Source of the DNA: Actinoplanes sp. DH11 | GTDB taxonomy: Bacteria > Actinomycetota > Actinomycetes > Mycobacteriales > Micromonosporaceae | Direction of reading: 5' to 3' | DNA length: 64,000 nucleotides | NCBI RefSeq assembly: GCF_020873875.1 | Contig: NZ_JAHWGU010000032.1 | Coordinates: 33,677-97,676 of the forward strand | In this document: piece after piece, positions 9,564 to 18,562 of the stretch | Layout: the number at the start of each line of letters is the position of its first letter | How positions within the stretch are numbered: position 1 is the first letter of the stretch | The notes under the pieces: generated by a model | The model's database searches: none | What the model saw: the letters and a program-made list of their open reading frames with translations, nothing else | What the model was told of the DNA's origin: nothing | Translations under genes and position numbers: made by a program

Positions 9564-11624
9564 GTGCCAGACCCGTCCACCTATCGCCCCGCTCCGGGTA
9601 CCATCCCGGACGCACCGGGCGTCTACCGCTTCCGTGACCCGTCCGGCCGGGTGATCTACGTCGGCAAGGCGAAAAGCCTGCGTAACCGGCTCAACTCCTA
9701 CTTCGCCGACACCTGGTCGCTGCACGCACGCACCCAGCAGATGGTGACCACCGCCGGCAGTGTGGACTGGGTCACGGTCGGCACCGAGGTCGAGGCACTG
9801 CAGCTGGAGTTCTCCTGGATCAAGGAGTTCGACCCGCGCTTCAACGTCAAGTACCGGGACGACAAGTCGTACCCGTTCCTGGCCGTCACCCTCAACGAGG
9901 AGTTCCCCCGCCTCCAGGTGATGCGCGGCGCCAAGCGCAAGGGGGTGCGCTACTTCGGGCCCTACTCGCACGCGTGGGCCATCCGCGAGACGCTCGACCT
10001 GCTGCTGCGGGTCTTCCCGGCGCGCACCTGCTCGGCCGGGGTCTTCAAGCGGCACGGCCAGATCGGGCGGCCCTGCCTGCTGGGCTACATCGGCAAGTGC
10101 GCGGCGCCCTGCGTCGGCCAGGTCGATGCCGAGCAGCACCGGGGCATCGTCGACGACTTCTGCGATTTCATGGCCGGCCGGTCCGACACCTTCGTGAAGC
10201 GGCTGGAGCGCGAGATGCTCCAGGCCTCCGAGGAGCTGGAGTTCGAGCGCGCGGCCCGGCTGCGCGACGACATCGCCGCCCTGCGCCGGGCCATGGAGAA
10301 GCAGGCCGTGGTGCTCGGCGACGGCACCGACGCCGACGTGGTGGCCTTCGCCGAGGATCCGCTCGAGGCGGCCGTGCAGGTCTTCCACGTGCGCGACGGC
10401 CGGGTCCGCGGTCAGCGCGGCTGGGTGGTGGAGAAGGTCGAGGACCTCACCACCGGTGACCTGGTGCACCACTTCTGCACCCAGATGTACGGTGAGTCCT
10501 CCGGCGAGACCGACGTGCCCCGCGAGCTGCTGGTGCCCGCCCTGCCGGACGACGCGGAGGCGCTCGCCGAGTGGCTCAGCCAGCGCCGGGGCAGCCGGGC
10601 CGGGCTGCGGGTGCCGCAGCGCGGTGACAAGAAGTCGCTGATGGAGACGGTGTCCCGCAACGCCGCCGAGTCGCTGCAGCGGCACAAGCTGCGCCGGGCC
10701 GGCGACCTGACCACGCGCAACAAGGCGATCGAGGAGATCGCCGAGGCGCTCGGGATGGAGTCGGCGCCGCTGCGCATCGAGTGTTACGACGTCTCGCAGA
10801 TCCAGGGCACCGACGTGGTCGCGTCCATGGTCGTCTTCGAGGACGGCCTGGCCCGCAAGAGTGAGTACCGTCGTTTCGCCGTGCGCGGCAACCCGGACGG
10901 CAGCGGCACCGACGACCTCTCCGCGATGACCGAGGTGATGCGGCGGCGGTTCGCCAGGTTCAAGGCACAGCCCGGTGCGGACGCGCCGCGCGACCGGCCG
11001 GAGTCCGACATCGCCGACGAGGCCGCCGACGACAAGCTGCACGGTTACGAGCCCGAGCCCGAGCCCGAGCCCGGTGCCGAGCCCGGTGCCGAGCCCGGTG
11101 CCGAGCCCGGTGCCGAGCTGGGGACCAAGGAGCTGCCCGGCGTCGACCCGCTCACCGGCAAGCCGCGCCGCTTCGCCTACCCGCCTCAGCTCGTCGTCGT
11201 GGACGGCGGCCAGCCCCAGGTGAACGCGGTCGCCGCGGTCTTCTCCGAGCTCGGCATCACCGACGTGGCACTGTGCGGGCTGGCGAAGCGGCTGGAGGAG
11301 GTGTGGCTGCCGGGTGAGGACTTCCCGGTGATCCTGCCGCGCACCTCGGAGGCGCTCTACCTGCTCCAGCGGGTCCGGGACGAGGCGCACCGGTTCGCCA
11401 TCACGTTCCACCGGCAGCGCCGGTCGAAACGGATGACGGCGTCCGCGCTCGACGACATCGCCGGCCTGGGCGAGGTGCGGCGCAAGGCGTTGCTGCGCCA
11501 CTTCGGGTCGCTCAAGCGCCTGGCCGCGGCCACCCCGGAGGAGGTCGCCGAGGTGCCGGGCATCGGCCGGCGCACGGCGGAGACGGTCCTGGCCGCGCTG
11601 CAGGGGGAAGCTTCCGGGGCCTGA
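9564..11624 (+). CDS. uvrC: Excinuclease ABC subunit C
   Basis: 686 residues, longer than the usual 600-650. In order: GIY-YIG nuclease at about 12-95 (GVYRFRDPSGRVIYVGKAKS), which makes the 3' incision; four cysteines around 155-182; a UVR motif near 215-250 that binds UvrB; an RNase H-like 5' nuclease beginning at ECYDVSQIQGTDVVASMVVF; and tandem HhH motifs at the C-terminus (DIAGLGEVRRKALLRHFG, EVPGIGRRTAETVL). A Glu/Pro/Gly/Ala repeat linker (about 496-523) interrupts the RNase H-like domain before PQLVVVDGG. GTG 9564 is probably a leaderless start. It is followed by rapZ. Confidence 0.97.
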   Translation: MPDPSTYRPAPGTIPDAPGVYRFRDPSGRVIYVGKAKSLRNRLNSYFADTWSLHARTQQMVTTAGSVDWVTVGTEVEALQLEFSWIKEFDPRFNVKYRDDKSYPFLAVTLNEEFPRLQVMRGAKRKGVRYFGPYSHAWAIRETLDLLLRVFPARTCSAGVFKRHGQIGRPCLLGYIGKCAAPCVGQVDAEQHRGIVDDFCDFMAGRSDTFVKRLEREMLQASEELEFERAARLRDDIAALRRAMEKQAVVLGDGTDADVVAFAEDPLEAAVQVFHVRDGRVRGQRGWVVEKVEDLTTGDLVHHFCTQMYGESSGETDVPRELLVPALPDDAEALAEWLSQRRGSRAGLRVPQRGDKKSLMETVSRNAAESLQRHKLRRAGDLTTRNKAIEEIAEALGMESAPLRIECYDVSQIQGTDVVASMVVFEDGLARKSEYRRFAVRGNPDGSGTDDLSAMTEVMRRRFARFKAQPGADAPRDRPESDIADEAADDKLHGYEPEPEPEPGAEPGAEPGAEPGAELGTKELPGVDPLTGKPRRFAYPPQLVVVDGGQPQVNAVAAVFSELGITDVALCGLAKRLEEVWLPGEDFPVILPRTSEALYLLQRVRDEAHRFAITFHRQRRSKRMTASALDDIAGLGEVRRKALLRHFGSLKRLAAATPEEVAEVPGIGRRTAETVLAALQGEASGA
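11049..11120 (+). repeat. In-frame repeats inside uvrC
   Basis: Four GAGCCC hexamers and then three full 12-base GAGCCCGGTGCC units (after a first GGTGCC) encode a run of EP and GAEP repeats. All units are multiples of three, so copy-number change keeps the reading frame. Confidence 0.9.
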
Positions 11625-11731
11625 CCTCGTTGAGTTGGCGGACAGGCTGTCCGGCGGCCGGTGGGCCGCCCGTCGGCCTAGGATGTTGTGTCCGCTCGGG
11701 TGAAGCGGGCGAAGCGATGCGGGAGGCGTGG

Positions 11732-12646
11732 GTGACGGAAGCGATGCCGGACCTCGGATCCGACAATGTGGTGGAGCCCGACGAGGCCGGTACCGACCTG
11801 GTGGTGGTGACCGGACTCTCCGGCGGCGGGCGCAGCACGGTGGCCCGCGCCCTGGAGAACGTCGGCTTCTACGTGGTCGACAACTTGCCGCAGGCCCTGA
11901 TGCTGGAGATGGCCGAGCTGGCGTTCGCGGCCGGCGGCGCGGCCCGGCGCACCGCGATGGTGCTCGACGTGCGCAGCCGGGCCTTCTCCACCGACCTGGC
12001 CGGTGCGGTCCGCGAGCTCAAGGAGCGTGGTTTCTCGCCGCGTGTGGTGTTCGTGGACGCCGACGACGAGGTGCTGATCCGGCGGTTCGAGTCGGTGCGG
12101 CGCTCGCACCCGTTGCAGGGCGACGGGCGGCTCGCCGACGGGATCGCCGCCGAGCGCAAGCTGCTCGAGGAGGCGCGCGACCAGGCCGATGTGATCATCG
12201 ACACCAGTCACCTGAACGTGAACCAGCTCCGCCGCCGGGTCGAGGAGCTGTTCAGCGGCGACGACTCGCGGCGGCTGCGGATCACGGTGCTGTCCTTCGG
12301 CTTCAAGTACGGCCTGCCGCCGGACGCCGACTACGTGCTGGACGCCCGGTTCCTGCCGAACCCGTTCTGGGTGCCGGAGCTGCGCGAGCACACCGGCCTG
12401 GAGGAGGGTGTCAGCAGCTACGTCCTGGGTCAGGAGGGTGCGTCCGACTTCGTGGGGACCTACGCCGGCCTGATCGCGGCGACCGCGCCCGGCTTCGAGC
12501 GGGAGGGCAAGCGTTACCTCACCGTCGCCATCGGTTGCACCGGTGGCAAGCACCGCAGCGTCGCCATAGCCGAGGAGCTCACGTCGCGGTTGTCCGGGAT
12601 GCGGCTCTCCGCGCATACCTCGCACCGCGATCTGGGGCGCGAGTGA
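11732..12646 (+). CDS. rapZ: RNase adapter / nucleotide-binding protein RapZ
   Basis: 304 residues of the RapZ (YvcJ) family: P-loop GLSGGGRST near the N-terminus (Arg in place of the usual Lys, as I recall is common in actinobacterial members), NVGFYVVDNLPQALM after it, and a C-terminal domain with LPNPFWVPELREHTG and AIGCTGGKHRSVAIAEEL. In E. coli RapZ controls GlmZ/GlmS amino-sugar supply; in Gram-positives its exact task is less clear. GTG 11732 follows GGGAGG by five bases. It is the first gene of the conserved rapZ-yvcK-whiA cluster and overlaps yvcK by four bases. Confidence 0.95.
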   Translation: MTEAMPDLGSDNVVEPDEAGTDLVVVTGLSGGGRSTVARALENVGFYVVDNLPQALMLEMAELAFAAGGAARRTAMVLDVRSRAFSTDLAGAVRELKERGFSPRVVFVDADDEVLIRRFESVRRSHPLQGDGRLADGIAAERKLLEEARDQADVIIDTSHLNVNQLRRRVEELFSGDDSRRLRITVLSFGFKYGLPPDADYVLDARFLPNPFWVPELREHTGLEEGVSSYVLGQEGASDFVGTYAGLIAATAPGFEREGKRYLTVAIGCTGGKHRSVAIAEELTSRLSGMRLSAHTSHRDLGRE

Positions 12647-12671
12647 CGGCATCCGGGGCGCGAGTGACGGC
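12634..12671 (+). repeat. 21-bp duplication creating two yvcK start codons
   Basis: A 17-base sequence containing GAGTGACGGC occurs at 12634-12650 and 12655-12671, period 21. Each copy holds a GTG in the yvcK frame (12643, 12664); the first also supplies the rapZ stop. Confidence 0.85.
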
Positions 12672-13743
12672 GGCGGCCCCGATCCGGGTTGTCGCGTTCG
12701 GCGGCGGGCACGGCCTGAGCGCCTCGCTGCGCGCCCTGCGGCACTGCGCCCGCGACCTGCCGCTGGACATCACCGCGATCGTGACGGTCGGCGACGACGG
12801 TGGGTCGAGCGGCCGGCTGCGTGCCGAGCGGGACGCGTTGCTGCCACCGGGTGACCTGCGGCAGGCCCTGGCGGCGCTGGCGGCCGACCACCCGACCGCC
12901 CGGCGTACCGCGGCCCTGATGCAGCACCGTTTCGCGGCGATGCCCGGCCGGGAGGCCGCCCGGGTGGCGGTGCCCGCTCAGGGCGCCGGCAAGACCGCTC
13001 CGCTCCCGCTGGATCGGATCACCGTCCGGGGCCCCCGGGTGGAGCGCCGCGCCGACCGGTCCAAGGACTCGCTGGCCGGTCACGCCGTGGGGAACCTGCT
13101 GCTCCTCGGCCTGATCGAGATGCTCGGCGACCCGGTGGCGGCGCTGGACCACGCGGCCGAGATGGTCGGCGCGCAGGGCCGGGTGCTGCCGATGGCCCGG
13201 CACGCGGTCGGCATCGAGGCGGACGTGTCCGGCGGCGAGGGCGAGCCGGTCACCGTGCGCGGGCAGCACTCGGTGGCGGTGGCGGACGGCCGGGTGACCG
13301 CGTTGCGGCTCGTCCCGGCGGACCCGCCGGCCTGCCCGGAGGCGATCGCGGCGGTGAGCCGCGCCGACTGGCTGATCTTCGGGCCGGGCAGCTGGTACAC
13401 GAGCGTGCTCCCGCACCTGCTGGTGCCGGAGCTGGCGGCGGCGATCGTGGCGAGTCCGGCCCGCCGCCTGGTCACGCTGAACCTCAGTGCGGACCGGGAG
13501 ACGTCGGGCCTCTCCACCGCCGACCACCTGGCGGCGCTGCACTGGTACCTTCCGGAGCTCCGGGTGGACGCGGTGCTGGCCGACGCCAGATGGGCGGGTG
13601 AGCCGGAGCCGGTCCGGGCGGCGGCCCGGGAGCTGGGTGCGGAGCTCGTTCTGGCACCCGTCGCCGTCGCGGACGGCAGCCCACGGCATGATCCTGAGTC
13701 GTTGGGAGTTGCACTGGTGCCAGTATTGGGCGCCGCTCGTTAG
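12643..13743 (+). CDS. yvcK: Gluconeogenesis factor YvcK/CofD-like
   Basis: 366 residues from GTG 12643 (GTGA overlap with the rapZ stop), or 359 from GTG 12664. The N-terminus VVAFGGGHGLSASLRALR and VTVGDDGGSSGRLR are the nucleotide/UDP-sugar-binding motifs of the YvcK family; PPGDLRQALAAL and GHAVGNLLLLGL follow. In Bacillus and mycobacteria YvcK/CuvA binds UDP-GlcNAc and is needed for cell shape and growth on gluconeogenic carbon, linking central carbon to peptidoglycan. It lies between rapZ and whiA, as in most Gram-positives, and ahead of the triose-phosphate operon. Confidence 0.95.
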   Translation: MTASGARVTAAAPIRVVAFGGGHGLSASLRALRHCARDLPLDITAIVTVGDDGGSSGRLRAERDALLPPGDLRQALAALAADHPTARRTAALMQHRFAAMPGREAARVAVPAQGAGKTAPLPLDRITVRGPRVERRADRSKDSLAGHAVGNLLLLGLIEMLGDPVAALDHAAEMVGAQGRVLPMARHAVGIEADVSGGEGEPVTVRGQHSVAVADGRVTALRLVPADPPACPEAIAAVSRADWLIFGPGSWYTSVLPHLLVPELAAAIVASPARRLVTLNLSADRETSGLSTADHLAALHWYLPELRVDAVLADARWAGEPEPVRAAARELGAELVLAPVAVADGSPRHDPESLGVALVPVLGAAR

Positions 13744-13801
13744 TCAGTGGCGTAGTGCGGCACACCCTGTTCACGATCCGGCGCATGAGGTGACGAAGAC
13801 G

Positions 13802-14782
13802 ATGGCTATGACGGCAGCAGTCAAGGACGAGCTGAGCCGGGTCGACGTACCCAAGCCCTGCTGTCGCCGGGCCGAGATGGCGGCTCTGCTGCGTTTCGCC
13901 GGCGGCCTGCACATCGTCTCCGGGCGGGTCGTGGTGGAGGCGGAGCTGGACACCGGCGCGGTCGCGCGGCGGCTGCGGCGGGAGATCGCGGACGTCTACG
14001 GGTACCCGAGCGAGGTGCACGTGCTCGCCTCCGGCGGCCTGCGCAAGGGCAGCCACTACATCGTCCGGATCGTCAAGGACGGCGAGGTGCTGGCCCGGCA
14101 GACCGGTCTGCTGGACGTGCGCGGCCGCCCGGTCCGCGGCCTGCCGCAGCACGTGGTGAACGGCAACGTCTGCTGCTCGGTGGCGGCCTGGCGGGGCGCG
14201 TTCATGGCGCACGGCTCGCTGACGGAGCCGGGCCGGTCAAGCGCCCTGGAGATCACCTGCCCGGGCCCGGAGGCCGCTCTCGCCCTGCGCGGCGCGGCCC
14301 GGCGGATCGGGATCACCGCGAAGGAGCGCGAGGTGCGCGGCGTCGACCGCGTGGTGATCAAGGACGGCGACGCGATCGCCGCGCTTCTCACCCGGATCGG
14401 GGCGCACTCCAGCGTGCTGGCCTGGGAGGAGCGGAGGGTACGCCGTGAGGTGCGCGCCACCGCGAACCGGCTGGCCAACTTCGACGACGCGAACCTGCGC
14501 CGTTCCGCCCGTGCGGCGGTCGCGGCGGCGGCCCGGGTCACCCGGGCGCTGGAGATCCTCGCCGACGACGCGCCGAACCACCTGACCTCGGCCGGCCGGC
14601 TGCGGCTGGAGCACCGGCAGGCCTCGCTGGAGGAGTTGGGCGCGCTGGCCGATCCGCCGCTCACGAAGGATGCGATCGCCGGCCGTATAAGGCGTCTGCT
14701 CGCCCTCGCCGACAAGCGTGCCCGCGATCTCGGCATCCCCGACACCGAGGCGGCCGTCACACCGGAGATGATGGCCTGCTGA
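13802..14782 (+). CDS. whiA: Sporulation/cell-division regulator WhiA
   Basis: 326 residues. The N-terminal half has the LAGLIDADG-like fold of WhiA, starting MTAAVKDELSRVDV then CCRRAEMAALLRFAGGLHI. The C-terminal part holds the helix-turn-helix (RLEHRQASLEELGALADPPL, TKDAIAGRIRRLLALAD). In Streptomyces WhiA acts with WhiB to switch on division genes during sporulation; homologues occur in nearly all Gram-positives. ATG 13802 and ATG 13808 are both possible; AGGTGA lies upstream. The gene starts 58 bases after yvcK and is probably cotranscribed. Confidence 0.97.
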   Translation: MAMTAAVKDELSRVDVPKPCCRRAEMAALLRFAGGLHIVSGRVVVEAELDTGAVARRLRREIADVYGYPSEVHVLASGGLRKGSHYIVRIVKDGEVLARQTGLLDVRGRPVRGLPQHVVNGNVCCSVAAWRGAFMAHGSLTEPGRSSALEITCPGPEAALALRGAARRIGITAKEREVRGVDRVVIKDGDAIAALLTRIGAHSSVLAWEERRVRREVRATANRLANFDDANLRRSARAAVAAAARVTRALEILADDAPNHLTSAGRLRLEHRQASLEELGALADPPLTKDAIAGRIRRLLALADKRARDLGIPDTEAAVTPEMMAC

Positions 14783-14801
14783 GCAGGGAGTGACCTTCGG
14801 C

Positions 14802-14815
14802 CCGGTCCGGACCGG
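14802..14815. promoter_or_regulatory. 14-bp perfect palindrome between whiA and gap
   Basis: CCGGTCCGGACCGG lies 19 bases after the whiA stop. A relatively AT-rich stretch with TTTAGATAACGTT (14823-14835) follows, and a TAGGGT -10-like hexamer is near 14876. It could be a whiA terminator or an operator for gap transcription; no further support. Confidence 0.35.
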
Positions 14816-15070
14816 TACCCAATTTAGATAACGTTCAGGTCGCGCCCCGCCGCTTCGCGGTCCTGCGGTCTCGGATAGGGTCACTGGTGACGGCGACGGT
14901 GCCGGCAGTTCGGCCGAACCCCCCGCTGTGACGCCGCCAGCCACGGCTGCGGCGGTCCACGCTCTTTCGGGCGCGGCGGCCGGGCGCCCTTGTGCCAGCC
15001 CTCACCACGGCCGGCATGCAGACCCTCCGCCGGTCGCAGAACCCGGCGGACCGAAACGAGGAGACCACCT

Positions 15071-16069
15071 GTGACCATCCGGGTTGGCATCAACGGCTTC
15101 GGCCGTATCGGTCGTAACTTCTTCCGGGCGGTTCTCGCGTCCGGCGCCGACATCCAGATCGTGGGCGTCAACGACCTGACCGACAACGCCACTCTCGCCC
15201 ACCTGCTGAAGTACGACAGCATCCTGGGCCGTCTGGGCCACGAGGTGAAGGCGACCGCCGACGAGATCACCGTTGGTGGTCAGACGTTCAAGGCGTTCGC
15301 CGAGCGCGACCCGAACAACCTGCCCTGGGGCGACCTGGGCGCGGACGTCGTCATCGAGTCGACCGGCTTCTTCACCGACGCCAGCAAGGCGAAGGCGCAC
15401 GTCGACAAGGGCGCGAAGAAGGTCATCATCTCGGCGCCCGCCAAGAACGAGGACATCACGATCGTGATGGGCGTCAACGACAACCTGTACGACGGCGCGA
15501 AGCACACGATCATCTCGAACGCTTCCTGCACCACCAACTGCCTCGCCCCGATGGCGAAGGTCCTGAACGACAGCATCGGGATCGAAAAGGGTCTGATGAC
15601 CACGATCCACGCCTACACCCAGGACCAGAACCTCCAGGACGGCCCGCACAAGGACCTGCGTCGCGCCCGTGCCGCCGCCCTGAACATCGTGCCGACCTCG
15701 ACCGGTGCCGCGAAGGCCGTCAGCCTGGTGCTGCCGGAGCTGAAGGGCAAGCTGGACGGTTACGCGCTGCGGGTGCCGATCCCCACCGGCTCGGCCACCG
15801 ACCTCACCTTCACCGCCGCTCGCGAGACGTCGGTCGAGGAGGTCAACGCCGCGATCAAGGCCGCGGCCGAGGGCCCGCTCAAGGGCATCCTGGTCTACAC
15901 CGAGGACGAGATCGTGTCGGCCGACATCGTCACCGACCCGGCCTCCTGCATCTTCGACGCCGGCCTCACCAAGGTCATCGGCAACCAGGTCAAGGTCGTC
16001 GGCTGGTACGACAACGAGTGGGGTTACTCGAACCGCCTCGTCGACCTGGTCAAGCTGGTCGGGGCCTGA
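15071..16069 (+). CDS. gap: Glyceraldehyde-3-phosphate dehydrogenase, type I
   Basis: 332 residues with the NAD-binding start VGINGFGRIGRNFFRA, the catalytic loop SNASCTTNC, and the C-terminal WYDNEWGYSNRLVDL. It oxidises glyceraldehyde-3-phosphate to 1,3-bisphosphoglycerate in glycolysis and runs in reverse in gluconeogenesis. GTG 15071 follows GAGGAGA; homologues begin at MTIRVGINGFG. It is the first gene of gap-pgk-tpiA, with only six bases before pgk. Confidence 0.99.
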   Translation: MTIRVGINGFGRIGRNFFRAVLASGADIQIVGVNDLTDNATLAHLLKYDSILGRLGHEVKATADEITVGGQTFKAFAERDPNNLPWGDLGADVVIESTGFFTDASKAKAHVDKGAKKVIISAPAKNEDITIVMGVNDNLYDGAKHTIISNASCTTNCLAPMAKVLNDSIGIEKGLMTTIHAYTQDQNLQDGPHKDLRRARAAALNIVPTSTGAAKAVSLVLPELKGKLDGYALRVPIPTGSATDLTFTAARETSVEEVNAAIKAAAEGPLKGILVYTEDEIVSADIVTDPASCIFDAGLTKVIGNQVKVVGWYDNEWGYSNRLVDLVKLVGA

Positions 16070-16075
16070 TCTCTC

Positions 16076-17272
16076 TTGAAGACTCTCGACGACCTGCTCG
16101 GCGAGGGTGTCTCGGGTCGGCGCGTGTTCGTGCGCGCCGACCTGAACGTCCCGTTCGACAAGAGCAACCCGGGTGTCATCAGCGATGACGGCCGCGCCCG
16201 CGCGGTGCTGCCGACGCTGATCGCCCTGCGTGACGCGGGCGCTCGCGTGATCGTGGCGTCCCACCTGGGCCGCCCGAAGGGCGCGCCGGATCCCAAGTTC
16301 ACCCTCGCGCCGGTCGCTACCCGGCTGGGCGAGCTGCTCGGCTCGCCGGTGGTCTTCGCTGAGGACACCGTCGGCGCCTCCGCGTCGGCCGCTGTCGAGG
16401 CCCTGCAGGACGGCCAGGTGCTGCTCCTGGAGAACCTGCGGTTCAACGAGGGTGAGACCTCGAAGGACGACGCGGTCCGCGGCGCGTTCGCCGACCAGCT
16501 GGCCGCGTTCGCCGACTTCTACGTGGACGACGCGTTCGGTGCGGTGCACCGCAAGCACGCCTCGGTCTACGACGTGCCGGCCCGCCTGCCGCACTACGCC
16601 GGTGGCCTCGTGCTCAAGGAGGTCGAGGTGCTCCGTAAGGTCTCCGAGACCCCGGAGCAGCCCTATGTGGTCGTGCTCGGCGGTTCCAAGGTCTCCGACA
16701 AGCTCGCCGTGATCCAGGCGCTGCTGCCCAAGGTGGACAAGCTGCTGGTCGGTGGCGGCATGTGCTTCACCTTCCTCAAGGCGCAGGGTCACGAGGTGGG
16801 CAAGTCCCTCCTCGAGACGGAGATGATCTCCGTGTGTGCCGACCTGCTGGCGCAGGCGGACGGCCGGATCGTGCTGCCCGTCGACGTGGTGGCCGCGACC
16901 GAGTTCTCCGCGGACGCCACGCACGACGTCGTGGACGTCTCGGAAATCCCGGCGGACCGGCTCGGCCTGGACATCGGCCCGCGCTCGACCGAGCTCTTCG
17001 CCTCGGCGGTGGCCGGCGCGCGGACCGTGTTCTGGAACGGCCCGATGGGCGTCTTCGAGCTGGCGCCGTTCGCGGCCGGCACCCGGGGCGTCGCCGAGGC
17101 CATCACCAAGATCGACGGCTTCTCGGTCGTCGGCGGCGGCGACTCGGCCGCGGCCGTGCGCACGCTCGGCCTGGACGAAACGGCGTTCGGACACATCTCC
17201 ACCGGCGGGGGCGCGTCCCTGGAGTACCTCGAAGGCAAGACGCTGCCGGGCGTCGCCGCTCTGGAGAAGTGA
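16076..17272 (+). CDS. pgk: Phosphoglycerate kinase
   Basis: 398 residues with the substrate-binding N-terminus VFVRADLNVPFDK, the loop SHLGRPKG, and the ATP-binding GGGDSAAAV and STGGGASLEYLEG motifs at the C-terminus. It transfers phosphate from 1,3-bisphosphoglycerate to ADP. The start is TTG 16076: no ATG or GTG gives the conserved KTLDDLLGEGVSG start, and no strong SD precedes it, so translation probably depends on ribosomes leaving gap six bases earlier. Its stop overlaps the tpiA start by one base. Confidence 0.98.
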   Translation: MKTLDDLLGEGVSGRRVFVRADLNVPFDKSNPGVISDDGRARAVLPTLIALRDAGARVIVASHLGRPKGAPDPKFTLAPVATRLGELLGSPVVFAEDTVGASASAAVEALQDGQVLLLENLRFNEGETSKDDAVRGAFADQLAAFADFYVDDAFGAVHRKHASVYDVPARLPHYAGGLVLKEVEVLRKVSETPEQPYVVVLGGSKVSDKLAVIQALLPKVDKLLVGGGMCFTFLKAQGHEVGKSLLETEMISVCADLLAQADGRIVLPVDVVAATEFSADATHDVVDVSEIPADRLGLDIGPRSTELFASAVAGARTVFWNGPMGVFELAPFAAGTRGVAEAITKIDGFSVVGGGDSAAAVRTLGLDETAFGHISTGGGASLEYLEGKTLPGVAALEK

Positions 17273-18063
17273 TGGGTGACGTGACCCGCAAGCCGATCAT
17301 CGCCGGCAACTGGAAGATGAACCTCAACCACTACGAGGCGAACCTTCTGGTGCAGAAGCTGGCCGCGAGCCTGACGGCCGCGCAGCTGGAGGCCGTCGAG
17401 GCCGTCGTGCTGCCGCCCTTCACCGATCTGCGCACCGTGCAGACCGCGATCGAGGGCGACAAGCTGGCCATCGCCTACGGCGCGCAGGACATCTCGCAGC
17501 ACGCCTCCGGCGCGTACACCGGCGAGATCTCCGGTGCCATGCTGGCGAAGCTCGGCTGCACCTACGTGGTGATCGGGCACTCCGAGCGCCGCGAGTACCA
17601 CAACGAGACCGACCAGCTGATCAACGCGAAGATCAAGGCGGCGTTCGCAGCCGGCCTGACCCCGATCTTCTGCGTCGGCGAGGGTCTGTCCGTCCGTGAG
17701 GAGGCCGCGCACGTGGGCCACTGCACGGCGCAGGTCGACGCGGGGCTCGAGGGCCTCAAGGAAGACCAGATCAAGCAGATCGTCATCGCGTACGAGCCGG
17801 TCTGGGCGATCGGCACCGGCAAGACCGCCACGCCGGACGACGCGCAGGAGGTCTGCGGTGCCATCCGGGCACGGCTGACCGAGAAGTTCGGCGCCGACGT
17901 GGCGGGCGCGGTACGCATCCAGTACGGCGGCTCGGTCAAGGCGGCGAACATCGCTTCGATCATGTCGCAGCCGGACGTGGACGGCGCACTGGTCGGCGGC
18001 GCGAGCCTGGACGCCGAGGAGTTCGCCTCCATCGTGCGCTTCCCGGAGCACGTCGCCCGCTGA
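17272..18063 (+). CDS. tpiA: Triosephosphate isomerase
   Basis: 263 residues with IAGNWKMN at the N-terminus, the catalytic histidine motif VIGHSERR, the catalytic-glutamate motif AYEPVWAIGTGK, and the phosphate-binding GGSVKAAN and GGASLD near the end. It interconverts dihydroxyacetone phosphate and glyceraldehyde-3-phosphate. ATG 17272 shares its A with the pgk stop (TGATG); GTG 17281 is an alternative. Last gene of the triose operon; a hairpin follows. Confidence 0.98.
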   Translation: MGDVTRKPIIAGNWKMNLNHYEANLLVQKLAASLTAAQLEAVEAVVLPPFTDLRTVQTAIEGDKLAIAYGAQDISQHASGAYTGEISGAMLAKLGCTYVVIGHSERREYHNETDQLINAKIKAAFAAGLTPIFCVGEGLSVREEAAHVGHCTAQVDAGLEGLKEDQIKQIVIAYEPVWAIGTGKTATPDDAQEVCGAIRARLTEKFGADVAGAVRIQYGGSVKAANIASIMSQPDVDGALVGGASLDAEEFASIVRFPEHVAR

Positions 18064-18082
18064 TCCGAGGGCAGAACGCGCG

Positions 18083-18109
18083 TGCCCGGCCGGTCAGATC
18101 GGCCGGGCA
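18083..18109 (+). terminator. Terminator after tpiA
   Basis: A perfect 10-bp stem, TGCCCGGCCG with CGGCCGGGCA around a seven-base loop, followed by TTCGCTATT. The TATTGT at 18115-18120 could be the -10 of secG. Confidence 0.75.
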
Positions 18110-18160
18110 TTCGCTATTGTGGGACCGCTGCTGTGCCCTTCGAGAGGAATGAACCCGACC

Positions 18161-18412
18161 ATGCCGATCGGATTCGCTTACACGTTGATCGTGTTGCTGA
18201 TCATCACCAGCATTTTGCTGACCCTGCTGATCCTGCTTCACCGGGGCAAGGGCGGCGGCATGTCGAGCATGTTCGGCGGTGGCGTCACCTCCAGCCTGGC
18301 CGGTTCCTCGGTGGCGGAGAAGAACCTGGACCGCTACACCGTGCTGGTGGGCATCATCTGGTTCGCCTGCATCGTCGGCCTCGGCTTCTGGCTCAAGCTC
18401 GCCATCGCTTAG
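18161..18412 (+). CDS. secG: Preprotein translocase subunit SecG
   Basis: 83 residues with two membrane helices (about 6-26 and 55-78) joined by the SecG loop LLHRGKGGGMSSMFGGGVTS and SSVAEKNLDR. SecG is the small third subunit of the SecYEG channel. AGAGGA lies 13 bases before ATG 18161; ATG 18149 is also in frame but sits almost on the SD. It has its own terminator at 18449-18483. The gap-pgk-tpiA-secG order is widely conserved in actinobacteria. Confidence 0.95.
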   Translation: MPIGFAYTLIVLLIITSILLTLLILLHRGKGGGMSSMFGGGVTSSLAGSSVAEKNLDRYTVLVGIIWFACIVGLGFWLKLAIA

Positions 18413-18448
18413 TAACTTCCTGTAGCGGCCTCGGGGTCGTACAATCTG

Positions 18449-18483
18449 CCGCGCGGCCGGTTTTTCCGGCCGCGCGGTTTTTT
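18449..18483 (+). terminator. Strong intrinsic terminator after secG
   Basis: A perfect 12-bp stem, CCGCGCGGCCGG (18449-18460) with CCGGCCGCGCGG (18466-18477), a TTTTT loop, and a run of six T. This is the most canonical intrinsic terminator in the window. Confidence 0.95.
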
Positions 18484-18562
18484 GTCCTCGCCGTCCGATT
18501 TTTGAGTGATCTCGAAGCAGAGTCGACGGCTTCCGAGGCCCCTCGAGACAGGAGTGACGTCC

